A stretch of DNA of 18,634 bases from CAVSWN01 sp046728115 (GTDB lineage Bacteria > Acidobacteriota > Vicinamibacteria > Vicinamibacterales > CAVVIG01). The position numbers and the translations under genes were made by a program. This document shows positions 8,488 through 17,864 of this stretch, piece by piece; positions within the stretch are counted from its first letter, which is position 1, and each line of letters begins with the position of its first letter. The notes beneath the pieces are model-generated. The model did no database searches and had not been told where the DNA came from. It saw nothing but the letters and a program-made list of their open reading frames with translations. The stretch is taken from contig JBKPDW010000170.1 of assembly GCA_046728115.1 (NCBI GenBank), positions 1 through 18,634 on the forward strand, in the 5' to 3' direction.

Positions 8488-8844
8488 CTAGATCAGGAGT
8501 GCCGCGAAGAGCGTCGGGAGATCGAGAAGACAGAGGCGCGGCGGCGACGTCTGGATCGCACTCGCCGGGCGCGGCGCCGTGGCGAAATCGAACGCGCACG
8601 AGAGCGCGGGTGTCACCGACATGTCCGGACGGACGTCGGTGCGTGACTGCCCCGGCGTGGAGTCATTCCGGGAGACGTCCTGGTCACCGCAGCAGCAGCT
8701 GGACATTCTGGCGGTCTGGCCGCAGTCATGGTGCTTGGCGACACAGATCGGATGCGCGGCCCGGGCGAACACCGCTCCGCCTGCCATCGCTGATATGGCG
8801 ATTGCGAGAGCAGAGGCGACGACTCTCACGCGCAGAGCAGTCAC
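8488..8844 (-). CDS. Secreted Cys/His-rich small protein at the head of the efflux operon
   Basis: No exact family is recognised. The protein (about 118 aa) has an N-terminal hydrophobic signal or anchor (VVASALAIAISAMAGGAVFA). A metal-ligand-rich segment follows, HPICVAKHHDCGQTARMSSC followed by CCGDQD. A Pro/Ala-rich region comes next, with a hydrophobic C-terminus (LCLLDLPTLFAALLI). The layout recalls small periplasmic proteins found next to copper-resistance genes. The start is uncertain: GTG 8844-8842 gives a complete signal peptide, and the frame also stays open upstream to 8943. No strong ribosome binding site is visible. The gene lies 91 bases before the TolC-type gene on the same strand, so it is likely the first gene of the unit. 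Metal sensing, buffering or delivery is inferred from the Cys/His content and position. Confidence 0.68.
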   Translation of the reverse strand: MTALRVRVVASALAIAISAMAGGAVFARAAHPICVAKHHDCGQTARMSSCCCGDQDVSRNDSTPGQSRTDVRPDMSVTPALSCAFDFATAPRPASAIQTSPPRLCLLDLPTLFAALLI

Positions 8845-9099
8845 GATGTGAGGCAAGTAAGCAGCCAACGTGCCAGGCGAAACGAGCCGGCAACGTTGAC
8901 GGTTTCTCAGCGACCGGCGTTCGCCAGCAGGTGGCGGGCCCAAAAAATCCGCCGTCCTGCGTGAAATTCCGCAGTTCGATGACGGCAGCGGATTGGCATG
9001 AAGCGATGGCAGGAACTCCGCACGCCGGCAAATGCGCGTCGTTTTGCCGGTTATCCGTCACGAGCGTGCTTGCGACGTCGTATTTCCGTCAGGCTCAGT
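8845..9099. promoter_or_regulatory. Divergent intergenic region between metal-efflux and sulfur operons
   Basis: This 255-base gap separates the leftward efflux genes from the rightward sulfur operon and must hold the promoters for both, unless one lies inside a gene. I see no convincing -35/-10 pair. It contains two inverted repeats: imperfect arms at 8866-8874 and 8889-8898 (CAACGTGCC/GGCAACGTTG) near the leftward start, and a perfect 8-bp pair at 9025-9050 near the rightward start. A short run of six A lies at about 8942-8947. Confidence 0.5.
9025..9050. repeat. Perfect 8-bp inverted repeat (candidate operator)
   Basis: CCGGCAAA at 9025-9032 and TTTGCCGG at 9043-9050 are exact reverse complements separated by 10 bases (centre-to-centre 18). 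The element ends 49 bases before the start codon of the first sulfur-operon gene. The two-turn spacing suits a dimeric regulator, for example a repressor responding to persulfide or sulfite. No regulator gene is in the window to pair it with. A hairpin in the mRNA leader is the alternative. Confidence 0.45.
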
Positions 9100-10608
9100 A
9101 TGTCGGTCTCCAGGTGGGCCAAAGTCATCGACAACACGCGGTGCATCGGGTGCCACGCCTGCAGCACGGCTTGCAAATCGGAGAACGTGGTTCCGCTGTC
9201 GGTGACGCGGACCTACGTCAAGTACGTCGACGTCGGCGCATTCCCACAGGCGCGTCGCCTCTTCCAGGTGACGCGCTGCAATCAGTGCGGCGATCCGCCG
9301 TGCGCGCGGGCGTGTCCGACCGGCGCGATGTATCAACGTCCGGATGGGCTCGTCGATTTCGACAAAAGGCGGTGCATTGGCTGCAAGGCGTGCATGGCGG
9401 CCTGCCCGTACGACGCGATCTTCATCAATCCGCGCGACGGCTCGGCGGAGAAGTGCAACTTCTGCGCGCACCGGCTCGAGTTGGGCCTCGAGCCTGCGTG
9501 CGTCGTGGTGTGCCCGGTGGGCGCGATCCTGGTCGGCGACCTGCACGATCCGCGGTCGCGCGTCGCTCAGATCGTCCACCGTGAGCCGGTTACCGTGCGC
9601 CGTCCCGAGAAAGCGACATCGCCTGCGCTCTTCTACCGCGCCTCACATCAGGCGGCCCTTGATCCGCTGGGCGCGGAGCGTCCGGCTGGTTCCCTCTTCA
9701 TGTGGGCTGAACAGTTCCAGGATCCGCACGCCGTCGTCGGAGGCAACCCTGACTCACACGCGGCGAGCATCGACGCGACGCTGAGCTACGACGTGCCGCA
9801 TCGCGCGCCGTGGGATTGGCGCGTCAGCGCGTACACGTGGACGAAAGGGATTGCCGCGGGCGCGTACCTTGTGCCGCTGCTACTCGTCGCGTTCGGCGCG
9901 CTGTCACCGACGAGCGCGCTGTGGCAATGGGTCGCACCCGTCGTCGCGGGTTTCTTCTTGGCCGCGACCGGCGTGCTCCTCATTGCGGACCTCGAGCATC
10001 CCGAGTGGTTCTATTTCATCTTCACCAAAGCGCACTGGCGCAGTTGGCTTGTCCGCGGCGGCCTGATCATCAGCGCGTACGCGGCCGTTCTCGCGATTCA
10101 TTTCGCAGCCACACTCCTGCACGCGTTCGCGTGGCAAAACGTTCTGATGTGGCCCGGCGCGCCGCTCGCGGTCCTCACGGCGATCTACACCGCGTACCTC
10201 TTTGGGCAGGCTCGAGCGCGAGACCTGTGGGAATCGCCGCTGCTCCCAGCGCATCTGCTGACCCAAACCGCGCTCGCCGGTGCAGCAGTCCTGGTGCCGT
10301 TCGCCATGTGGCTCGAGCCGCCACTGGTGACGCCGCTGCGGTGGACCGTGTGCGCGGCGAGCATCGTCCATCTCGCCTTCGTCGCTTCGGACATCACGAT
10401 GGCGCATCCGACGATGCATGCGAAGGTGGCGTCGTGGGAGATGACGCGTGGCCGATTCGCTCGACTCTTCTGGGCCGGCGCGGCACTCGTCGTCGTAGCC
10501 GCCACCGCGCCCGCGATTGGCGTTGCCGCCGCCGTGGTGGCGCTCGTGGGATTGGCGTTGCACGAACACGCGTATGTGCAGGCGGGTCAGGCCGTGCCGC
10601 TCGCGTAA
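9100..10608 (+). CDS. Fused 4x[4Fe-4S] ferredoxin and NrfD/PsrC-type membrane subunit (SoeB-SoeC-like)
   Basis: This 502-aa protein joins two subunits that are usually separate. Residues 1-150 form a PsrB/NrfC-type iron-sulfur protein with 16 cysteines (15, 18, 21, 25; 60, 63, 68, 72; 92, 95, 98, 102; 119, 122, 134, 138), enough for four [4Fe-4S] clusters. After a linker, residues about 235-500 form an NrfD/PsrC-type domain with eight predicted membrane helices, which would pass electrons to or from quinone. There is no Tat or Sec signal, so the cluster domain should face the cytoplasm. ATG 9100 was chosen because it starts directly before the first cluster motif; the frame opens earlier at 8998 with unlike sequence, and the ribosome binding site is weak. 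It is the first gene of the sulfur operon, 13 bases before the molybdoenzyme. Confidence 0.9.
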   Translation: MSVSRWAKVIDNTRCIGCHACSTACKSENVVPLSVTRTYVKYVDVGAFPQARRLFQVTRCNQCGDPPCARACPTGAMYQRPDGLVDFDKRRCIGCKACMAACPYDAIFINPRDGSAEKCNFCAHRLELGLEPACVVVCPVGAILVGDLHDPRSRVAQIVHREPVTVRRPEKATSPALFYRASHQAALDPLGAERPAGSLFMWAEQFQDPHAVVGGNPDSHAASIDATLSYDVPHRAPWDWRVSAYTWTKGIAAGAYLVPLLLVAFGALSPTSALWQWVAPVVAGFFLAATGVLLIADLEHPEWFYFIFTKAHWRSWLVRGGLIISAYAAVLAIHFAATLLHAFAWQNVLMWPGAPLAVLTAIYTAYLFGQARARDLWESPLLPAHLLTQTALAGAAVLVPFAMWLEPPLVTPLRWTVCAASIVHLAFVASDITMAHPTMHAKVASWEMTRGRFARLFWAGAALVVVAATAPAIGVAAAVVALVGLALHEHAYVQAGQAVPLA

Positions 10609-10611
10609 GAC

Positions 10612-10624
10612 GAGGATCCAGATG
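10612..10624 (+). promoter_or_regulatory. Ribosome binding site and ATG marking the true molybdoenzyme start
   Basis: GAGGAT at 10612-10617 sits 4 bases before ATG 10622-10624, directly after the previous gene's stop (10606-10608). This start is out of frame with the main body of the molybdoenzyme. Its position and spacing show it is the intended start and that the frame breaks downstream. Confidence 0.7.
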
Positions 10625-10715
10625 ACTGACCAGCGCGAGACGTTCTACCCCGGCCCGAGCGGCGGCACGCTGGCCGCGTTTTCCGCCGCGCGAGCAGTGG
10701 GACGACTGGGTCGAG
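10622..10715 (+). other. Displaced N-terminal codons of the molybdoenzyme (frame broken at 10679-10682)
   Basis: From ATG 10622 the frame reads MTDQRETFYPGPSGGTLAAF and then leaves the coding frame. If one T is dropped from the TTTT at 10679-10682, translation continues PPREQWDDWVELSSQAWPRR straight into the long open frame. The corrected protein would be 963 aa. The restored leader has no twin-arginine signal. Confidence 0.75.
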
Positions 10716-13514
<2,799 letters not shown>

Positions 13515-13524
13515 GGAGGACATG

Positions 13525-14088
13525 ATGGCTGCCGAGGCCACGATGACAGCGCTCGACGTCGACACGGTCCGCCAGATCGTGCGCGAGGAGATTCAGCTCG
13601 CGATGAAGAAAGATCCGGCGGCACGCAAGGCCTGCATCATCGCATCGAAAGGGACGCTCGACTTCGCGTATCCGCCGCTCATTCTCGCGACCGCAGCGGC
13701 TGCGGCGAACATTCAGTCGTCGGTGTTTTTCACGTTCTACGGTTTGAACATCATCCGCAAAGACTTCGAGAAGATGCTCAAGGTCACGCCCGTGGCGAAC
13801 CCGGGCATGCCGATGCCAGTCCCGATGCCCGAGCTGCTGACCGCGATGCCGGGGATGCAGTGGATGGCGACGTCGATGATGAAGTCGATGTTTCGCAAGA
13901 AAGGCGTCGCCACGATTCGGGAGCTGCTCGACGCCGCGCGCGAGTGCGGCGTACGGCTCATCGCCTGCCAGATGACCATGGAGGTGTTCGGCTACCGCCA
14001 GGAGGACTTCCTCGACGGCGTCGAGTTCGGTGGCGCAGCGGCATTTCTGTCCGAGGCGCGGAAAGCGCATATCACGTTGTTCGTCTGA
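13525..14088 (+). CDS. dsrE2: DsrE2-like sulfur-carrier protein
   Basis: This 187-aa protein belongs to the DsrE/DsrF/DrsH-like family, DsrE2 subgroup. Members move sulfane sulfur as a cysteine persulfide, usually between rhodanese and TusA. The core opens with KACIIASKGTLDFAYPPLIL (Cys37). A Met/Pro-rich segment follows (residues 94-120, NPGMPMPVPMPELL), then the conserved CGVRLIACQMTM, where Cys148 is the expected sulfur-accepting residue, and a DFLDGVEFGGAAAFL end. Two ATGs are adjacent (13522, 13525). The second is preferred because AGGAGG at 13514-13519 leaves 5 bases of spacing to it and only 2 to the first. It is 10 bases after the molybdoenzyme stop and 12 before TusA. The rhd-tusA-dsrE2 gene group is a known marker of sulfur-oxidising bacteria. 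Confidence 0.9.
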   Translation: MAAEATMTALDVDTVRQIVREEIQLAMKKDPAARKACIIASKGTLDFAYPPLILATAAAAANIQSSVFFTFYGLNIIRKDFEKMLKVTPVANPGMPMPVPMPELLTAMPGMQWMATSMMKSMFRKKGVATIRELLDAARECGVRLIACQMTMEVFGYRQEDFLDGVEFGGAAAFLSEARKAHITLFV

Positions 14089-14100
14089 CGGAGAGCGACC

Positions 14101-14352
14101 ATGACCAACGCCATCAAAGAAGACCGCGTCCTCGACGCGCGCGGGCTGCTGTGTCCCATGCCCATCGTCAAAGCCGGCAGGGAAATGAAGTCGTTGCGCG
14201 ACGGCGAGGTGCTCAAGATTCTGGCGACCGATCGCGGATCGATCGCCGACTTCCCGGCCTGGGCTGAAGACACGGGGAACGAGCTGCTGTCGTCGGGTCA
14301 GGAGAACGACACGCTTGTGTTTTACATTCGGAAGAAAGAAGGTGCGTCGTGA
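14101..14352 (+). CDS. tusA: TusA-family sulfur carrier
   Basis: This 83-aa cytoplasmic protein carries sulfur as a persulfide on Cys18 in the signature LDARGLLCPMPIVKAGREM (the CPxP motif of TusA/SirA/YedF). The rest (GEVLKILATDRGSIADFPAW, then LLSSGQENDTLVFYIRKK) matches the beta-alpha-beta-alpha-beta-beta fold and usual length. ATG 14101 has GGAGAG upstream. The stop overlaps the next gene's GTG (GTGA), implying coupled translation. Beside DsrE2 and rhodanese it probably acts in sulfur oxidation rather than tRNA thiolation; this is inferred from context. Confidence 0.95.
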   Translation: MTNAIKEDRVLDARGLLCPMPIVKAGREMKSLRDGEVLKILATDRGSIADFPAWAEDTGNELLSSGQENDTLVFYIRKKEGAS

Positions 14353-15142
14353 TCTTCAAGCAGTTCCGCTACGAGCCTCTCGGACAGGCGTCGTACCTGA
14401 TTGGCTGCGCCCGCGCCAAGGAAGCGTTTGTTGTCGACCCGATCGCCAACCTCGGTCCAGACTTCTACGTCATCGAAGCGGCGGATCTCACGCTGGGCAT
14501 CGTGGGCGTGCTGGAAACGCACGTGCACGCCGACTTCGTATCGTGCGCCCGCGAGCTCGCGACGCTCGCGGGCGCCACGCACTATCTGCCCGCGCCCGCA
14601 CCGGTGAAATACCCGTTCACGCCGCTTCAGGACGGCCAGGAGCTGGCCATCGGCCAGGTGCGGACAAAGTGCTCTTTACGTCGGGACACACGCCGGAGCA
14701 CTGCAGCTACCTCATCACCGACTTGAGCCGCGGACCGGAACCGTGGTGCGTGCTGACCGGTGATTCGCTGTTCGTCGGTGACGTCGGCCGTCCCGATTTG
14801 CTCGTCGGCGACCAGGCGCTGGACGTGATCGGCGAGTCGGAGCGCGCGTCGCTCCAGTACCGCTCGATCCGCGAAAAGCTGTTCAGCCTGCCCGACTACG
14901 TGGAGGTGTATCCGAACCACTACGGCGGATCGGCATGCGGCGGCGTCAACATGAGCGGCAAAGTGTCATCGACGATCTACTTCGAGAAGCACCACAACCT
15001 CGCCATGCTGCGCTCCGATGCCGACGCGTTCGCTGCGTTCGTCAAGGAAACGGCCAAGCCGTTTCCCGCGAACTATGCGCGCATCAAGTCGTACAACCTG
15101 GGTCTCATCGACAAGCCGGAACTGGAGCCGGCCAAGGTATGA
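14349..15142 (+). pseudogene. CstB/ETHE1-like persulfide dioxygenase (metallo-beta-lactamase fold), broken by a one-base frameshift
   Basis: Two overlapping frames together encode one complete protein of about 264 aa. The first (GTG 14349) carries MIFKQFRYEPLGQASYL and ETHVHADFVSCAREL (His58, His60, Asp62). The second carries KVLFTSGHTPEHCSY, LTGDSLFVGDVGRPDLL and YPNHYGGSACGG, the remaining iron ligands and family signatures. The frame breaks at about 14661-14668. Adding one base there, for example CGG ATC AAA GTG, restores VRIKVLFTSGHTPEH. These enzymes oxidise persulfide to sulfite with mononuclear iron; the HADF form instead of HADH is also found in CstB. The next gene overlaps the stop as ATGA. 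The break may be a sequence error; if real, only a truncated protein without the later ligands is made. Confidence 0.87.
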
Positions 15143-15753
15143 AGCCTCAGGAAGTCGCAGCTGCCATCGCGCGCGGCGTGGTCCTGCTCGACATGCGCCT
15201 GCCGCGCATCTTCGCTAGAGAACACGTGCCCGGCGCGATCAACCTGCAGTTCAACCGTGCCGATCTGGTCGATCGAGCCGAGATGGTTCTGCCGAAAGAC
15301 GTGCCGGTTGTCGTGCACGCGGAACCCGAACCGATTGCAGTGCTGGCGGCGCGATTGCTGCGCGACGCTGGACATGCCGTCGAAGGGCATATCGAAGGCG
15401 GTCTTGGGGCGTGGAAACAGGCGGCGCTCCCCACCGCGTCGATGCCGGTGCTCACCGTCGACGACCTGCGTGCGCAGCGCACTGATCTCGACGTGGTCGA
15501 TGCGCGCGATCGCTTCGAGTTCAAGCACGCGCACGTGCCCGGCGCGCGATCGCTACCGTGGACCGACGCATGGGTGAATGCTGACGGGTTCGCCGCGGTC
15601 AAGCCGCTTGCGGTGATCTGCGGCGATGAAGTGCGCAGCTCGCTCGTTGCCTCGATCTTGGCGCGCAGCGGACGCGACGCACGCCTCGTGACGGGCGGCA
15701 TGGTCGACTGGAACGAACGTCAATTTCCCGTCGAAACCGGCGTCGCCGCGTAA
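15139..15753 (+). CDS. Tandem rhodanese protein: inactive first domain, active second domain
   Basis: This 204-aa protein holds two rhodanese domains. Domain 1 (about 1-97) has the fold signatures VVLLDMR, HVPGAINLQF and IEGGLGAWK, but its active-site loop reads VVVHAEPEP with no cysteine, so it is a pseudo-rhodanese. Domain 2 (about 103-200) has VVDARDRFEFKHAHVPGARS and the loop CGDEVRSS, where Cys161 and the Arg-Ser pair fit sulfurtransferase activity. ATG 15139 overlaps the persulfide dioxygenase stop (ATGA). Dioxygenase, pseudo-rhodanese and rhodanese are the three domains of CstB in the same order, here on two polypeptides. It may supply or collect sulfane sulfur for the dioxygenase, TusA and DsrE2. 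The ClC frame follows in the same phase after its TAA. Confidence 0.9.
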   Translation: MKPQEVAAAIARGVVLLDMRLPRIFAREHVPGAINLQFNRADLVDRAEMVLPKDVPVVVHAEPEPIAVLAARLLRDAGHAVEGHIEGGLGAWKQAALPTASMPVLTVDDLRAQRTDLDVVDARDRFEFKHAHVPGARSLPWTDAWVNADGFAAVKPLAVICGDEVRSSLVASILARSGRDARLVTGGMVDWNERQFPVETGVAA

Positions 15754-15761
15754 CAGGTAAC

Positions 15762-15774
15762 AGGAGGCGCTCTG
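15762..15774 (+). promoter_or_regulatory. Strong ribosome binding site before a non-standard CTG start
   Basis: AGGAGG at 15762-15767 lies 4 bases before CTG 15772-15774, in frame with the ClC coding sequence. Between the in-frame TAA at 15751-15753 and GTG 15913 no ATG, GTG or TTG occurs in this frame. Either CTG initiates, or an ATG has been lost or misread. Confidence 0.6.
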
Positions 15775-17139
15775 CCGGCAACACTCACACCCACCGCCGA
15801 CGCCACGACACCAGCGGGGCCGGCGGACACGGCGGCGGAGCCTGCGAAGAGCGAGCGCGCGCGGTTTGCTGCCGCGCTGATCCTCGTCGCCATCGGGGCG
15901 GCCGTCTTCGCGGTGAGCTTCCGGCTGTCGCTCGTCTGGCTGTATCGACGCATCTCGGGTGAAGGCAACGTAGTGGCCGTCGTCACAGCAATGCCTATCT
16001 GGCTGCGGCTGACGATGCCGGTCGTCGGCGCGCTGGTCGCAGGCCTCGTATCGCGCTGCGGCATCTCGCGGGCGCAGGGCGTCAGCAATGTCATGGAGGC
16101 GGTGGCGCTCGGCAACGTGAAGTTGTCGCTCGGTACCACGGGATGGCGTGTCGCCGGATCGTGGGCCGCCATCGGCGCGGGCATGTCGATTGGACGCGAG
16201 GGCCCGCTCATCGAATTCGGCGGATCGCTCGGAGCCGCTGTCGGCCGCGTCGTGAAGCTGACGGTGCATCGGACGCGCGTGCTAGTGGCAGCCGGCACCG
16301 CGGCCGGATTTGCGGCCGCCTACAACACACCGTTCGCGTCGGTGCTGTTCGTCCTCGAAACGATTGTCGGCATCGCCGCGCTGGAGGCCTTGCTTCCGAT
16401 CATGACGGCGACCATGATCGCAACAACGCTGACGCGGGCCATCGCGGGAGGCGGTCCGATCTAGGGCCAGCGCGGATTTGTTCTCGGGTCAACGCTCGAT
16501 TTGGTGCCGTACGGGATCATCGGCATCGTGGCAGCGATTGCCGCCATCGGCTTCAAGCGTCTCCTCGCCCTCGGCGAGCACTTGGTCGAGCGGCACCCGA
16601 TGCGCCAGCCGCTGCGTGCCGCATGCGGTGGTCTGCTCGTCGGCGGGATTGCCGCCTTCCTGCCGATGGTCGCGGGCAACGGCTACGAACCCCTGAACCT
16701 GATCCTCGACGGCCGGCTCGCCGTGACCGCAATCGCCGTGCTGGTGGTCGCGAAGGTGCTCGCCACGAGCGGGTCGGTGGCGTCGGGCGTGCCCGGCGGT
16801 GTTTTCACCCCGGTGCTCCTCGTCGGTGGCGCGGTTGGCGCGCTTACCGCCCACCTGGTTGCCGCCCTGGGCAGCCCCTTCGTCGCGAGCGTGGGCAGCT
16901 ACGCGCTCGTCGGGATGGCTGCGACCACCGCAGCCACGATACACGCGCCGCTCACCGCGACGGTCATGATCTTTGAGCTGTCCGGCGACTATCCGATCGT
17001 CATTCCGTTGCTGCTGGCGACCGTTGTCGCGACTGCAGTGTGGCGCATGCTGGGCACCGAATCGCTCTACGCCTCGGAACTGCGGCGGAGAGGCCTCGGG
17101 TGGGAGCTGACATTGGATGGTCGGATCATTGCTGAGTGA
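15772..17139 (+). pseudogene. ClC-family anion channel/transporter interrupted by an amber codon
   Basis: Read through one stop, this frame gives a 455-aa ClC protein of normal length. Signatures in order are helix B (ALILVAIGAAVFAVSF), GREGPLIEFGGSLGA with the gating Glu, YNTPFASVLFVLETIVG, and SGVPGGVFTPVLLVGG (the GxFxP motif). A Tyr in ESLYASEL fits the central Tyr. The first selectivity region reads AQGVSNVMEAV where GSGIPE or GHGVPE is usual, and the proton-glutamate position is Thr (VLET), suggesting a channel rather than an exchanger. TAG at 16462-16464 stands where PIYG is expected (TAC to TAG), and the downstream frame is unchanged. The start is CTG 15772 with an ideal ribosome binding site, or GTG 15913, which would cut helix B. 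It is last in the sulfur operon, so sulfur-oxyanion or chloride movement is plausible. Confidence 0.87.
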
Positions 17140-17161
17140 CCGGCTCGGCCGTCGCCGCGGA

Positions 17162-17193
17162 AGGGACGGACGATTGGTCGGTCCGTCTCTTTA
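17162..17193 (+). terminator. Rho-independent terminator ending the sulfur operon
   Basis: AGGGACGGAC (17162-17171) pairs with GTCCGTCTCT (17181-17190) in a 10-bp stem with one G-T wobble and a 9-base loop, followed by a short T run. It begins 23 bases after the ClC stop. Its T run overlaps the stop codon of the convergent gene at 17191. Confidence 0.75.
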
Positions 17194-17793
17194 ATGCTGG
17201 TGCAGTCCACCACTGATGATGTGGACGGTGATGAACAACGCGAGGACGACGATGATCCCCACGACCCAGAGCCGGGTCCACAACGTAGACGCGGCAGCTT
17301 GACGATCGGGATCAATCTCGACGCCGAGGACCCGCCGGCCGTAACTGGTCATGCCCCAGGGTTTGTAAACTGACAGCGTCGTCGCGACCAGCAGGGCGAG
17401 GAGAGCAGCACCGGCGTCAGCGATCAATTGAATCCGCAGTTGGCGCAGATCCATGCTGGTCAACATCCTGTCCGCCGCGACAGTGGCGACAGCGCCGATC
17501 GGCTGCGTATGAACGAGCAAGATGATCGTTGCGAGCACCGTCAGCCCGAGTTTCGCGATCACCCAGTAGTGGCGAAACAAGCCCCAAGTCGTCCCGAGTG
17601 ATTCCACGAGGCCCGTCAGCAATGCGGCGACGCTGAGGGGAACGATCACGAACCACGTCGTCAGTTCCATCGACAGATACGCGGCGCGCACGATTTGCGG
17701 GTTGCGGCTCGTCAAACCCGCGATGGACAGCGCAAGGAAGGCTGCCACCGCGCCGAACCACCCGACTGAGGACGTCATATGCGTGGTGAGCAT
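17191..17793 (-). CDS. Five-helix membrane protein (DUF2269-like), hypothetical
   Basis: This 200-aa integral membrane protein has about five hydrophobic helices (residues 9-27, 44-62, 77-94, 124-143, 172-192). The segment SLGTTWGLFRHYWVIAKLGL between helices 2 and 3 is familiar from DUF2269-type or unnamed membrane proteins in many bacteria. The C-terminus ends GGLHQH, with His also in helix 5 (ITVHII). Function is unknown. Two start codons are possible, ATG 17793-17791 or ATG 17778-17776; neither has a clear ribosome binding site, so the longer is listed. It is convergent to the ClC gene and divergent from the secreted-protein gene, hence probably transcribed alone. Confidence 0.8.
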   Translation of the reverse strand: MLTTHMTSSVGWFGAVAAFLALSIAGLTSRNPQIVRAAYLSMELTTWFVIVPLSVAALLTGLVESLGTTWGLFRHYWVIAKLGLTVLATIILLVHTQPIGAVATVAADRMLTSMDLRQLRIQLIADAGAALLALLVATTLSVYKPWGMTSYGRRVLGVEIDPDRQAAASTLWTRLWVVGIIVVLALFITVHIISGGLHQH

Positions 17794-17864
17794 GAGTTTT
17801 CGGACGCGGGATGTCTGGCCATCTGGGCCATCTTATCTTCGCGGACGATTAGGAGGAACCAATC
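17794..17864. promoter_or_regulatory. Short divergent intergenic region
   Basis: These 71 bases separate two divergent genes and should carry at least the rightward promoter. I see a small inverted repeat TGGCC-ATCTG-GGCCA, an AT-richer TTATCTT that could serve as a -10, and a strong AGGAGG at 17851-17856 serving the gene at 17865. No convincing -35 was found. Confidence 0.4.

Noticed and set aside
8866..8898. Imperfect inverted repeat CAACGTGCC/GGCAACGTTG as an operator
   Set aside because: Arms differ by a bulge and such matches are common in GC-rich DNA; kept only as a note in the intergenic entry.
10679..10682. Programmed ribosomal frameshifting in the molybdoenzyme
   Set aside because: The T run is short, no downstream pseudoknot or internal Shine-Dalgarno sequence was seen, and similar breaks occur in unrelated genes nearby.
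16462..16464. Amber codon read as an amino acid (genetic-code change or pyrrolysine-like recoding)
   Set aside because: Only one case, beside several indel lesions; a TAC-to-TAG change or base error is far simpler.
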